The notes below the pieces were generated by a model. That model ran no database searches and was not told the DNA's origin. It worked only from the letters and a program-made list of their open reading frames with translations. A program made the position numbers and the translations under genes. A DNA stretch of 64,000 nt, from the NCBI GenBank assembly GCA_948146395.1, contig OX411556.1, positions 1,426,001 to 1,490,000 of the forward strand. Reading direction: 5' to 3'. Positions 11,901 through 24,918 of this stretch are shown piece after piece. The first letter of the stretch is position 1. Every line of letters starts with the position of its first letter. This DNA comes from Fragum whitleyi. Taxonomy: Eukaryota > Mollusca > Bivalvia > Cardiida > Cardiidae.

Positions 11901-14482
11901 TTGTTATTCGATTTAATAGTAATTATTTAATCCTGATTTAATGTTAAATATTTTGGGTACCCATTTTTCGATCGACTGATGCGCCCATGCATTCATACCC
12001 ACATCGTCCCAAACACTCGCGTTCGCTAGCTATGCATGTGCGCTTCAAATTGACACCGGTTTCGATGCCGTCTGATGCATCCGTCTCTGCGTTTATGCAG
12101 CATCCCTGACCCCTTGTTATTCGATTTAATAGTAATTATTTAATCCTGATTTAATGTTAAATATTTTGGGTACCCATATTTTGATCGACTGATGCGCCCA
12201 TGCATTCATTCCAACATCGTCCCAAACACTCGCTTTCGCTAGCTATGCATGTGCGCTTCAAATTGACACCGGTTTCGATGCCGTCTGATGCATCCGTCTG
12301 TGCGTTTATGCAGCATCCCTGACCCCTTGTTATTCGATTTAATAGTAATTATTTAATCCTGATTTAATGTTAAATATTTTGGGTACCCATTTTTCGATCG
12401 ACTGATGCGCCCATGCATTCATACCCACATCGTCCCAAACACTCGCGTTCGCTAGCTATGCATGTGCGCTTCAAATTGACACCAGTTTCGATGCCGTCTG
12501 ATGCATCCGTCTGTGCGTTTATGCAGCATCCCTGACCCCTTGTTATTCGATTTAATAGTAATTATTTAATCCTGATTTAATGTTAAATATTTTGGGTACC
12601 CATTTTTCGATCGACTGATGCGCCCATGCATTCATACCCACATCGTCCCAAACACTCGCGTTCGCTAGCTATGCATGTGCGCTTCAAATTGACACCGGTT
12701 TCGATGCCGTCTGATGCATCCGTCTGTGCGTTTATGCAGCATCCCTGACCCCTTGTTATTCGATTCAATAGTAATTATTTAATCCTGATTTAATGTTAAA
12801 TATTTGGGGTACCCATTTTTCGATCGACTGATGCGCCCATTCATTCATACCCACATCGTCCCAAACACTCGCGTTCGCTAGCTATGCATGTGCGCTTCAA
12901 ATTGACACCGGTTTCGATGCCGTCTGATGCATCCGTCTGTGCGTTTATGCAGCATCCCTGACCCCTTGTTATTCGATTTAATAGTAATTATTTAATCCTG
13001 ATTTAATGTTAAATATTTTGGGTACCCACTTTTCGATCGACTGATGCGCCCATGCATTCATACCCACATCGTCCCAAACACTCGCGTTCGCTAGCTATGC
13101 ATGTGCGCTTCAAATTGACACCGGTTTCGATGCAGTCTGATGCATCCGTCTGTGCGTTTATGCAGCATCCCTGACCCCTTGTTATTCGATTTAATAGTAA
13201 TTATTTAATCTTGATTTAATGTTAAATATTTTGGGTACCCAATTTTCGATCGACTGATGCGCCCATGCATTCATACCCACATCGTCCCAAACACGCGCGT
13301 TCACTAGCTATGCATGTGCGCTTCAAATTGACACCGGTTTCGATGCCGTCTGATGCATCCGTCTGTGCGTTTATGCAGCATCCCTGACCCATGTTATTCG
13401 ATTTAATAGTAATTATTTAATCCTGATTTAATGTTAAATATTTTGGGTACCCATTTTTCGATCGACTGATGCGCCCATGCATTTATACCCACATCGCCCC
13501 AAACACGCGCGTTCGCTTGCTATGCATGTGCGCTTCAAATTGACACCGGTTTCGATGCCGTCTGATGCATCCGTCTGTGCGTTTATGCAGCATCCCTGAC
13601 CCCTTGCTATTCGATTTAATAGTCATTATTTAATCCTGATTTAATGTTAAATATTTTGGGTACCCATTTTTCGATCGACTGATGCGCCCATGCATTCATA
13701 CCCACATCGTCCCAAACACTCGCGTTCGCTAGCTATGCATGTGCGCTTCAAATTGACACCGGTTTCGATGTCGTCTGATGCATCCGTCTGTGCGTTTATG
13801 CAGCATCCCTGACCCCTTGTTATTCGATTTAATAGTAATTATTTAATCCTGATTTAATGTTAAATATTTTGGGTACCCATTTTTCGATCGACTGATGCGC
13901 CCATGCATTCATACCCACATCGCCCCAAACACGCGCGTTCACTAGCTATGCATGTGCGCTTCAAATTGACACCGGTTTCGATGCCGTCTGATGCATCCGT
14001 CTGTGCGTTTATGCAGCATCCCTGACCCCTTGTTATTCGATTTAATAGTAATTATTTAATCCTGATTTAATGTTAAATATTTTGGGTACCCATTTTTCGA
14101 TCGACTGATGCGCCCATGCATTCATACCCACATCGCCCCAAACACGCGCTTTCGCTAGCTATGCATGTGCGCTTCAAATTGACACCGGTTTCGATGCCGT
14201 CTGATTCATCCGTCTGTGCGTTTATGCAGCATCCCTGACCCCTTGTTATTCGATTTAATAGTAATTATTTAATCCTGATTTAATGTTAAATATTTTGGGT
14301 ACCCATTTTTCGATCGACTGATGCGCCCATGCATTCATACCCACATCGTCCCAAATACTCGCGTTCGCTAGCTATGCATGTGCGCTTTAAATTGACACCG
14401 GTTTCGATGCCGTCTGATGCATCCGTCTCTGAGTTTATGCAGCATCCCTGACCCCTTGTTATTCGATTTAATAGTAATTATT
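8946..14482 (+). repeat. Diverged satellite block without a visible higher-order repeat (26 monomers)
   Basis: These monomers carry many private changes: an ACAAGGTCTTAAAC patch (9661), GCTTGTG (10330), TTTTAGG (10673 and 11311), CTAATGC (10795), GTCAGATGC (11218), ATATTTTGATCG (12176), GATTCAATAG (12763) and single-base deletions near 13,390. Neighbours share few of them and I could not trace an ordered series. Lack of recent homogenisation suggests an older or less recombining segment between two amplified blocks. Types I, II and III are all present, with type I in the majority. Confidence 0.75.
9798..10010 (+). repeat. Representative monomer, type II
   Basis: Type II monomers have GTCCC at phase 80, CGCGCG at phase 90 and TTCACTAGC at phase 98. 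The A at phase 98 destroys the GCTAGC palindrome present in types I and III. The type recurs throughout the window, for example at 1705, 5112, 7668, 16612, 24706, 31735, 36206, 40012, 49809 and 54281. The three sites usually change together, so this is a haplotype class and not independent mutation. A few mixed forms exist, such as GCCCC with TTCAC at 13844 and 58542. Confidence 0.85.
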
Positions 14483-16824
14483 TAATCCTGATTTAATGTT
14501 AAATATTTTGGGTACCCATTTTTCGATCGACTGATGCGCCCATGCATTCATACCCACATCGCCCCAAACACGCGCGTTCGCTAGCTATGCATGTGCGCTT
14601 CAAATTGACACCGGTTTCGATGCCGTCTGATGCATCCGTCTGTGCGTTTATGCAGCATCCCTGACCCCTTGTTATTCGATTTAATAGTAATTATTTAATC
14701 CTGATTTAATGTTAAATATTTTGGGTACCCATTTTTCGATCGACTGATGCGCCCATGCATTCATACCCACATCGTCCCAAACACTCGCGTTACTAGCTAT
14801 GCATGTGCGCTTCAAATTGACACCGGTTTCGATGCCGTCTGATGCATCCGTTTGTGCGTTTATGCAGCATCCCTGACCCCTTGTTATTCGATTTAATAGT
14901 AATTATTTAATCCTGATTTAATGTTAAATATTTTGGGTACCCATTTTTCGATCGACAGATGCGCCCATGCATTCATACCCACATCGTCCCAAACACTCGC
15001 GTTCGCTAGCTATGCATGTGCGCTTCAAATTGACACCGGTTTCGATGCCGTCTGATGCATCCGTCTGTGCGTTTATGCAGCATCCCTGACCCCTTGTTAT
15101 TCGATTTAATAGTAATTATATAATCCTGATTTAATGTAAAATATTTTGGGTACCCATTTTTCGATCGACTGATGCGCCCATGCATTCATACCCACATCGC
15201 CCCAATCACGCGCGTTCGCTAGCTATGCATGTGCGCTTCAAATTGACACCGGTTTCGATGCCGTCTGATGCATCCGTCTGTGCGTTATTGCAGCATCCCT
15301 GACCCCTTGTTATTCGATTTAATAGTGATTATTTAATCCTGATTTAATGTTAAATATTTTGGGTACCCATTTTTCGATCGACTGATGCGCCCATGCATTC
15401 ATACCCACATCGTCCCAAACACTCGCCTTCGCTAGCTATGCATGTGCGCTTCAAATTGACACCGGTTTCGATGCCGTCTGATGCATCCGTCTGTGCGTTT
15501 ATGCAGCATCCCTGACCCCTTGTTATTCGATTCAATAGTAATTATTTAATCCTGATTTAATGGTAAATATTTTGGGTACCCATTTTTCGATCGACTGATG
15601 CGCCCATGCATTCATACCCACATCGTCCCAAACACTCTCGTTCGCTAGCTATGCATGTGCGCTTCAAATTGACACCGGTTTCGATGCCGTCTGATGCATC
15701 CGTCTGTGCGTTTATGCAGCATCCCTGACCCCTTGTTATTCGATTTAATAGTCATTATTTAATCCTGATTTAATGTTAAATATTTTGGGTACCCATTTTT
15801 CGATCGACTGATGCGCCCATGCATTCATACCCACATCGTCCCAAACACTCGCGTTCGCTAGTTATGCATGTGCGCTTCAAATTGACAACGGTTTCGATGC
15901 CGTCTGATGCATCCGTCTGTGCGTTTATGCAGCATCCCTGACCCCTTGTTATTCGATTTAATAGTAATTATTTAATCCTGATTTAATGTTAAATATTTTG
16001 GGTGCCCATTTTTCGATCGACTGATGCGCCCATGCATTCATACCCACAAGGCCCCAAACACGCGCCATCGCTAGCTATGCATGTGCGCTTCAAATTGACA
16101 CCGGTTTCGATGCCGTCTGATGCATCCATCTGTGCGTTTATGCAGCATCCCTGACCCCTTGTTATTCGATTTAATAGTAATTATTTAATCCTGTTTTAAT
16201 GTTAAATATTTTGGGTACCCATTTTTCGATCGACTGATGCGCCCATGCATTCATACCCACATCGTCCCAAACACTCGCGTTCGCTAGCTATGCATGTGCG
16301 CTTCAAATTGACACCGGTTTCGATGCCGTCTGATGCATCCGTCTGTGCGTTTATGCAGCATCCCTGACCCCTTGTTATTCGATTTAATAGTAATTATTTA
16401 ATCCTGATTTAATGTTAAATATTTTGGGTACCCATTTTTCGATCGACTGATGCGCCAATGCATTCATACCCACATCGTCCCAAACACTCGCGTTCGCTAG
16501 CTATGCATGTGCGCTTCAAATTGACACCGGTTTCGATGCCGTCTGATGCATCCGTCTGTGCGTTTATGCAGCATCCCTGACCCCTTGTTATTCGATTTAA
16601 TAGTAATTATTTAATCCTGATTTAATGTTAAATATTTTGGGTACCCATTTTTCGATCGACTGATGCGCCCATGCATTCATACCCACATCGTCCCAAACAC
16701 GCGCGTTCACTAGCTATGCATGTGCGCTTCAAATTGACACCGGTTTCGATGCCGTCTGATGCATCCGTCTGTGCGTTTATGCAGCATCCCTGACCCCTTG
16801 TTATTCGATTTAATAGTAATTATT
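14483..16824 (+). repeat. Higher-order repeat B, copy 1 (11 monomers)
   Basis: Diagnostic changes shared with the block 2,769 bp (13 monomers) downstream are ATCGACAGATG (14951), ATTATATAATCC with TGTAAAATA (about 15,115-15,140), CCAATCACG (15203), GCGTTATTGC (15284), TCGCCTTCG (15424), GATTCAATAG (15530), CACTCTCG (15632), AGTTATGC with GACAACGG (15860-15890), GGTGCCC (16002), CGCCATCGC (16064) and GCGCCAATGC (16453). One C is missing at about 14,790. Similarity ends after the type II monomer at 16612. Confidence 0.87.
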
Positions 16825-17250
16825 TAATCCTGATTTAATGTTAAATATTTTGGGTACCCATTTTTCGATCGACTGATGCGCCCATGCATTCATACCCACA
16901 TCGCCCCAAACACGCGCGTTCGCTAGCTATGCATGTGCGCTTCAAATTGACACCGGTTTCGATGCCGTCTGATGAATCCGTCTGTGCGTTTTTGCAGCAT
17001 CCCTGAGCCCTTGTTATTCGATTTAATAGTAATTATTTAATCCTGATTTAATGTTAAATATTTTGGGTACCCATTTTTCGATCGACTGATCCGCCCATGC
17101 ATTCATACCCACATCGTCCCAAACACTCGCCTTCGCTAGCTATGCATGTGCGCTTCAAATTGACACCGGTTTCAATGCCGTCTGATGCATCCGTCTGTGC
17201 GTTTATGCAGCATCCCTGACCCCTTGTTATTCGATTTAATAGTAATTATT
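16825..17250 (+). repeat. Two monomers between the copies of repeat B
   Basis: The monomer at 16825 carries GATGAATCCG, GTTTTTGC and CTGAGCCC; the one at 17038 carries GATCCGCCC, TCGCCTTCG and TTCAATGCC. Their counterparts after copy 2 (from 19594) are different, so they lie outside the duplicated stretch or were replaced in one copy. Confidence 0.7.
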
Positions 17251-19593
17251 TAATCCTGATTTAATGTTAAATATTTTGGGTACCCATTTTTCGATCGACT
17301 GATGCGCCCATGCATTCATACCCACATCGCCCCAAACACGCGCGTTCGCTAGCTATGCATGTGCGCTTCAAATTGACACCGGTTTCGATGCCGTCTGATG
17401 CATCCGTCTGTGCGTTTATGCAGCATCCCTGACCCCTTGTTATTCGATTTAATAGTAATTATTTAATCCTGATTTAATGTTAAATATTTTGGGTACCCAT
17501 TTTTCGATCGACTGATGCGCCCATGCATTCATACCCACATCGTCCCAAACACTCGCGTTGACTAGCTATGCATGTGCGCTTCAAATTGACACCGGTTTCG
17601 ATGCCGTCTGATGCATCCGTCTGTGCGTTTATGCAGCATCCCTGACCCCTTGTTATTCGATTTAATAGTAATTATTTAATCCTGATTTAATGTTAAATAT
17701 TTTGGGTACCCATTTTTCGATCGACAGATGCGCCCATGCATTCATACCCACATCGTCCCAAACACTCGCGTTCGCTAGCTATGCATGTGCGCTTCAAATT
17801 GACACCGGTTTCGATGCCGTCTGATGCATCCGTCTGTGCGTTTATGCAGCATCCCTGACCCCTTGTTATTCGATTTAATAGTAATTATATAATCCTGATT
17901 TAATGTAAAATATTTTGGGTACCCATTTTTCGATCGACTGATGCGCCCATGCATTCATACCCACATCGCCCCAATCACGCGCGTTCGCTAGCTATGCATG
18001 TGCGCTTCAAATTGACACCGGTTTCGATGCCGTCTGATGCATCCGTCTGTGCGTTATTGCAGCATCCCTGACCCCTTGTTATTCGATTTAATAGTAATTA
18101 TTTAATCCTGATTTAATGTTAAATATTTTGGGTACCCATTTTTCGATCGACTGATGCGCCCATGCATTCATACCCACATCGTCCCAAACACTCGCCTTCG
18201 CTAGCTATGCATGTGCGCTTCAAATTGACACCGGTTTCGATGCCGTCTGATGCATCCGTCTGTGCGTTTATGCAGCATCCCTGACCCCTTGTTATTCGAT
18301 TCAATAGTAATTATTTAATCCTGATTTAATGTTAAATATTTTGGGTACCCATTTTTCGATCGACTGATGCGCCCATGCATTCATACCCACATCGTCCCAA
18401 ACACTCTCGTTCGCTAGCTATGCATGTGCGCTTCAAATTGACACCGGTTTCGATGCCGTCTGATGCATCCGTCTGTGCGTTTATGCAGCATCCCTGACCC
18501 CTTGTTATTCGATTTAATAGTAATTATTTAATCCTGATTTAATGTTAAATATTTTGGGTACCCATTTTTCGATCGACTGATGCGCCCATGCATTCATACC
18601 CACATCGTCCCAAACACTCGCGTTCGCTAGTTATGCATGAGCGCTTCAAATTGACAACGGTTTCGATGCCGTCTGATGCATCCGTCTGTGCGTTTATGCA
18701 GCATCCCTGACCCCTTGTTATTCGATTTAATAGTAATTATTTAATCCTGATTTAATGTTAAATATTTTGGGTGCCCATTTTTCGATCGACTGATGCGCCC
18801 ATGCATTCATACCCACATCGCCCCAAACACGCGCCATCGCTAGCTATGCATGTGCGCTTCAAATTGACACCGGTTTCGATGCCGTCTGATGCATCCGTCT
18901 GTGCGTTTTTGCAGCATCCCTGACCCCTTGTTATTCGATTTAATAGTAATTATTTAATCCTGATTTAATGTTAAATATTTTGGGTACCCATTTTTCGATC
19001 GACTGATGCGCCCATGCATTGATAACCACATCGTCCCAAACACTCGCGTTCGCTAGCTATGCATGTGCGCTTCAAATTGACACCGGTTTCGATGCCGTCT
19101 GATGCATCCGTCTGTGCGTTTATGCAGCATCCCTGACCCCTTTTTATTCGATTTAATAGTAATTATTTAATCCTGATTTAATGTTAAATATTTTGGGTAC
19201 CCATTTTTCGATCGACTGATGCGCCAATGCATTCATACCCACATCGTCCCAAACACTCGCGTTCGCTAGCTATGCATGTGCGCTTCAAATTGACACCGGT
19301 TTCGATGCCGTCTGATGCATCCGTCTGTGCGTTTATGCAGCATCCCTGACCAATTGTTATTCGATTTAATAGTAATTATTTAATCCTGATTTAATGTTAA
19401 ATATTTTGGGTACCCATTTTTCGATCGACTGATGCGCCCATGCATTCATACCCACATCGTCCCAAACACGCGCGTTCACTAGCTATGCATGTGCGCTTCA
19501 AATTGACACCGGTTTCGATGCCGTCTGATGCATCCGTCTGTGCGTTTATGCAGCATCCCTGACCCCTTGTTATTCGATTTAATAGTAATTATT
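17251..19593 (+). repeat. Higher-order repeat B, copy 2 (11 monomers, 2,343 bp)
   Basis: This copy repeats the ordered variants of copy 1 at a constant 2,769-bp offset, for example ATCGACAGATG at 17720 and GATTCAATAG at 18299. Private differences include AATAGTAATT for copy 1's AATAGTGATT, AGTAATTA for AGTCATTA, GTTTTTGC (18905), CATTGATAACC (19017), CCTTTTTATT (19138) and GACCAATTG (19349). The missing base at 14,790 in copy 1 is a G here (GTTGACTAGC), so the deletion in copy 1 postdates the duplication or the site changed twice. Confidence 0.87.
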
Positions 19594-20445
19594 TAATCCT
19601 GATTTAATGTTAAATATTTTGGGTACACATTTTTCGATCGACTGATGCGCCCATGCATTCATACCCACATCGTCCCAAACACTCGCGTTCGCTAGCTTTG
19701 CATGTGCGCTTCAAATTGACACCGGTTTCGATGCCTTCTGATGCATCCGTCTGTGCGTTTATGCAGCATCCCTGACCCCTTGTTATTCGATTTAATAGTA
19801 ATTATTTAATCCTGATTTAATGTTAAATATTTTGGGTACCCATTTTTCGATCGACTCATGCGCCCATGCATTCATACCCACATCGTCCCAAACACGCGCG
19901 TTCACTAGCTATGCATGTGCACTTCAAATTGACACCGGTTTCGATGCCGTCTGATGCATCCGTCTGTGCGTTTATGCAGCATCCCTGACCCCTTGTTATT
20001 CGATTTAATAGTAATTATTTAATCCTGATTTAATGTTAAATATTTTGGGTACCCATTTTTCGATCGACTGATGCGCCCATGCATTCATACCCACATCGTC
20101 CCAAACACGCGCGTTCACTAGCTATGCATGTGCACTTCAAATTGACACCGGTTTCGATGCCGTCTGATGCATCCGTCTGTGCGTTTATGCAGCATCCCTG
20201 ACCCCTTGTTATTCGATTTAATAGTAATTATTTAATCCTGATTTAATGTTAAATATTTTGGGTACACATTTTTCGATCGACTGATGCGCCCATGCATTCA
20301 TACCCACATCGTCCCAAACACTCGCGTTCGCTAGCTATGCATGTGCGCTTCAAATTGACACCGGTTTCGATGCCGTCTGATGCATCCGTCTGTGCGTTTA
20401 TGCAGCATCCCTGACCCCTTGTTATTCGATTTAATAGTAATTATT
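19594..20445 (+). repeat. Four transitional monomers
   Basis: Monomers at 19594 (TACACATT, GCTTTGCATG, CCTTCTG), 19807 (GACTCATG, GTGCACTTC), 20020 (GTGCACTTC) and 20233 (TACACATT). GCTTTGCATG with CCTTCTG reappears 8.3 kb away at 27901, and GACTCATG with GTGCACTTC reappears in repeat C, so these are scattered members of the same lineages. Confidence 0.7.
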
Positions 20446-22149
20446 TAATCCTGATTTAATGTTAAATATTTTGGGTACCCATTTTTCGATCGACTGATGC
20501 GCCCATGCATTTATACCCACATCGTCCCAAACACGCGCGTTCGCTAGCTATGCATGTGCGCTTCAAATTGACACCGGTTTCGATGCCGTCTGATGCATCC
20601 GTCCGTGCGTTTATGCAGCATCCCTGACCCCTCGTTATTCGATTTAATAGTAATTATTTAATCCTGATTTAATGTTAAATATTTTGGGTACCCATTTTTC
20701 GATCGACTGATGCGCCCATGCATTCATACCCACATCGTCCCAAACACGCGCGTTCACTAGCTATGCATGTGCACTTCAAATTGACACCGGTTTCGATGCC
20801 GTCTGATGCATCCGTCTGTGCGTTTATGCAGCATCCCTGACCCCTTGTTATTCGATTTAATAGTAATTATTTAATCCTGATTTAATGTTAAATATTTTGG
20901 GTACCCATTTTTCGATCGACTCATGCGCCCATGCATTCATACCCACATCGTCCCAAACACGCGCGTTCACTAGCTATGCATGTGCACTTCAAATTGACAC
21001 CGGTTTCGATGCCGTCTGATGCATCCGTCTGTGCGTTTATGCAGCATCCCTGACCCCTTGTTATTCGATTTAATAGTAATTATTTAATCCTGATTTAATG
21101 TTAAATATTTTGGGTACCCATTTTTCGATCGACTGATGCGCCCATGCATTCATACCCACATCGCCCAAAACACTCGCGTTCGCTAGCTATGCATGTGCGC
21201 TTCAAATTGACACCGGTTTCGATGCCGTCTGATGCATCCGTCTGTGCGTTTATGCAGCATCCCTGACCCCTTGTTATTCGATTTAATAGTAATTATTTAA
21301 TCCTGATTTAATGTTAAATATTTTGGGTACCCATTTTTCGATCGACTGATGCGCCCATGCATTCATACCCACATCGTCCGAAATACGCGCGTTCGCTAGC
21401 TATGCATGTGCGCTTCAAATTGACACCGGTTTCGATGCCGTCTGATGCATCCGTCTGTGCGTTTATGCAGCATCCCTGACCCCTTGTTATTCGATTTAAT
21501 AGTAATTATTTAATCCTGATTTAATGTTAAATATTTTGGGTACCCATTTTTCGATCGACTGATGCTCCCAGGCATTCATACCCACATCGTCCCAAACACT
21601 CGTGTTCGCTAGCTATGCATGTGCGCTTCAAATCGACACCGGTTTCGATGCCGTCTGATGCATCCGTCTGTGCGTTTATGCAGCATCCCTGACCCCTTGT
21701 TATTCGATTTAATAGTGATTATTTAATCCTGATTTAATGTTAAATATTTTGGGTACCCATTTTTCGATCGACTGATGCGCCCATGCATTCATACCCACAT
21801 CGTCCCAAACACTCGCGTTCGCTAGCTATGCATGTGCGCTTCAAATTGACACCGGTTTCGATGCCGTCTGATGCATCCGTTTGTGCGTTTATTCAGCATC
21901 CCTGACCCCTTGTTATTCGATTTAATAGTAATTATTTAATCCTGATTTAATGTTAAATATTTTGGGTACCCATTTTTCGATCGACTGATGCGCCCATGCA
22001 TTCATACCCACATCGTCCCAAACACTCGCGTTCGCTAGCTATGCATGTGCGCTTCAAATTGACACCGGTTTCGATGCCGTCTGATGCATCCGTCTGTGCG
22101 TTTATGCAGCATCCCTGACCCCTTGTTATTCGATTTAATAGTAATTATT
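20446..22149 (+). repeat. Higher-order repeat C, copy 1 (8 monomers, 1,704 bp)
   Basis: Ordered markers are CATTTATACC with GTCCGTGCG (20446), GTGCACTTC (20659), GACTCATG with GTGCACTTC (20872), CGCCCAAAAC (21085), GTCCGAAATACG (21298), GCTCCCAGGC (21511), AGTGATT with CCGTTTGTG (21724) and a plain monomer. The series repeats immediately downstream. The GCTCCCAGGC marker was then carried into repeats D and E, linking them to a common ancestor. Confidence 0.88.
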
Positions 22150-23853
22150 TAATCCTGATTTAATGTTAAATATTTTGGGTACCCATTTTTCGATCGACTG
22201 ATGCGCCCATGCATTTATACCCACATCGTCCCAAACACGCGCGTTCGCTAGCTATGCATGTGCGCTTCAAATTGACACCGGTTTCGATGCCCTTCTGATG
22301 CATCCGTCCGTGCGTTTATGCAGCATCCCTGACCCCTTGTTATTCGATTTAATAGTAATTATTTAATCCTGATTTAATGTTAAATATTTTGGGTACCCAT
22401 TTTTCGATCGACTGATGCGCCCATGCATTCATACCCACATCGTCCCAAACACGCGCGTTCACTAGCTATGCATGTGCACTTCAAATTGACACCGGTTTCG
22501 ATGCCGTCTGATGCATCCGTCTGTGCGTTTATGCAGCATCCCTGACCCCTTGTTATTCGATTTAATAGTAATTATTTAATCCTGATTTAATGTTAAATAT
22601 TTTGGGTACCCATTTTTCGATCGACTCATGCGCCCATGCATTCATACCCACATCGTCCCAAACACGCGCGTTCACTAGCTATGCATGTGCACTTCAAATT
22701 GACACCGGTTTCGATGCCGTCTGATGCATCCGTCTGTGCGTTTATGCAGCATCCCTGACCCCTTGTTATTCGATTTAATAGTAATTATTTAATCCTGATT
22801 TAATGTTAAATATTTTGGGTACCCATTTTTCGATCGACTGATGCGCCCATGCATTCATACCCACATCGCCCAAAACACTCGCTTTCGCTAGCTATGCATG
22901 TGCGCTTCAAATTGACACCGGTTTCGATGCCGTCTGATGCATCCGTCTGTGCGTTTATGCAGCATCCCTGACCCCTTGTTATTCGATTTAATAGTAATTA
23001 TTTAATCCTGATTTAATGTTAAATATTTTGGGTACCCATTTTTCGATCGACTGATGCGCCCATGCATTCATACCCACATCGTCCGAAATACGCGCGTTCG
23101 CTAGCTATGCATGTGCGCTTCAAATTGACACCGGTTTCGATGCCGTCTGATGCATCCGTCTGTGCGTTTATGCAGCATCCCTGACCCCTTGTTATTCGAT
23201 TTAATAGTAATTATTTAATCCTGATTTAATGTTAAATATTTTGGGTACCCATTTTTCGATCGACTGATGCTCCCAGGCATTCATACCCACATCGTCCCAA
23301 ACACTCGCGTTCGCTAGCTATGCATGTGCGCTTCAAATTGACACCGGTTTCGATGCCGTCTGATGCATCCGTCTGTGCGTTTATGCAGCATCCCTGACCC
23401 CTTGTTATTCGATTTAATAGTGATTATTTAATCCTGATTTAATGTTAAATATTTTGGGTACCCATTTTCGATCGACTGATGCGCCCATGCATTCATACCC
23501 ACATCGTCCCAAACACTCGCGTTCGCTAGCTATGCATGTGCGCTTCAAATTGACACCGGTTTCGATGCCGTCTGATGCATCCGTTTGTGCGTTTATGCAG
23601 CATCCCTGACCCCTTGTTATTCGATTTAATAGTAATTATTTAATCCTGATTTAATGTTAAATATTTTGGGTACCCATTTTTCGATCGACTGATGCGCCCA
23701 TGCATTCATACCCACATCGTCCCAAATACTCGCGTTCGCTAGCTATGCATGTGCGCTTCAAATTGACACCGGTTTCGATGCCGTCTGATGCATCCGTCTG
23801 TGCGTTTATGCAGCATCCCTGACCCCTTGTTATTCGATTTAATAGTAATTATT
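22150..23853 (+). repeat. Higher-order repeat C, copy 2 (8 monomers)
   Basis: The same eight-marker series restarts with CATTTATACC and GTCCGTGCG. It has an extra base at about 22,290 (GATGCCCTTCTG) and a missing T at about 23,465 (CCCATTTTCG). The last five monomers also form the start of repeat D, so two successive duplication events with different unit lengths overlap here. Confidence 0.87.
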
Positions 23854-24918
23854 TAATCCTGATTTAATGTTAAATATTTTGGGTACCCATTTTTCGATCG
23901 ACTGATGCGCCCATGCATTCATACCCACATCGTCCCAAACACGCACGTTCACTAGCTATGCATGTGCGCTTCAAATTGACACCGGTTTCGATGCCGTCTG
24001 ATGCTTCCGTCTGTGCGTTTATGCAGCATCCCTGACCCCTTGTTATTCGATTTAATAGTAATTATTTAATCCTGATTTAATGTTAAATATTTTGGGTAAC
24101 CATTTTTCGATCGACTGATGCGCCCATGCATTCATACCCACATCGCCCCAAACACGCGCGTTCGCTAGCTATGCATGTGCGCTTCAAATTGACACCGGTT
24201 TCGATGCCGTCTGATGTATCCGTCTGTGCGTTTATGCAGCATCCCTGACCCCTTGTTATTCGATTTAATAGTAATTATTTAATCCTGATTTAATGTTAAA
24301 TATTTTGGGTACCCATTTTTCGATCGACTGATGCGCCCATGCATTCATACCCACATCGTCCCAAACACTCGCGTTCGCTAGCTATGCATGTGCGCTTCAA
24401 ATTGACACCGGTTTCGATGCCGTCTGATGCATCCGTCTGTGCGTTTATGCAGCATCCCTGACCCCTTGTTATTCGATTTAATAGTAATTATTTAATCCTG
24501 ATTTAATGTTAAATATTTTGGGTACCCATTTTTCGATCGACTGATGCGCCCATGCATTCATACCCACATCGCCCCAAACACGCGCGTTCGCTAGCTATGC
24601 ATGTGCGCTTCAAATTGACACCGGTTTCGATGCCGTCTGATGCATCCGTCTGTGCGTTTATGCAGCATCCCTGACCCCTTGTTATTCGATTTAATAGTAA
24701 TTATTTAATCCTGATTTAATGTTAAATATTTTGGGTACCCATTTTTCGATCGACTGATGCGCCCATGCATTCATACCCACATCGTCCCAAACACGCGCGT
24801 TCACTAGCTATGCATGTGCGCTTCAAATTGACACCGGTTTCGATGCCGTCTGATGCATCCGTCTGTGCGTTTATTAAGCATCCCTGACCCCTTGTTATTC
24901 GATTTAATAGTAATTATT
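22790..24918 (+). repeat. Higher-order repeat D, copy 1 (10 monomers, 2,129 bp)
   Basis: Ordered markers are CGCCCAAAAC with CGCTTTCG (22790), GTCCGAAATACG (23003), GCTCCCAGGC (23216), CCCATTTTCG with CCGTTTGTG (23429), CCAAATACTCG (23641), CACGCACG with GATGCTTCCG (23854), GGGTAACC with GATGTATCC (24067), plain type I and III units (24280 and 24493) and TTATTAAGC (24706). All but the second return in copy 2 at a 2,129-bp offset. The shared CCCATTTTCG deletion explains why the offset is one base short of ten monomers. Confidence 0.88.

Noticed and set aside
12583..12768. 61-codon minus-strand ORF (also at 15350-15535 and 18119-18304)
   Set aside because: It is the same satellite frame in three related monomers, opened by a T-to-C change that creates a TTG start. 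There is no ribosome binding site, no homology I recognise, and the same sequence without the start occurs in hundreds of monomers.
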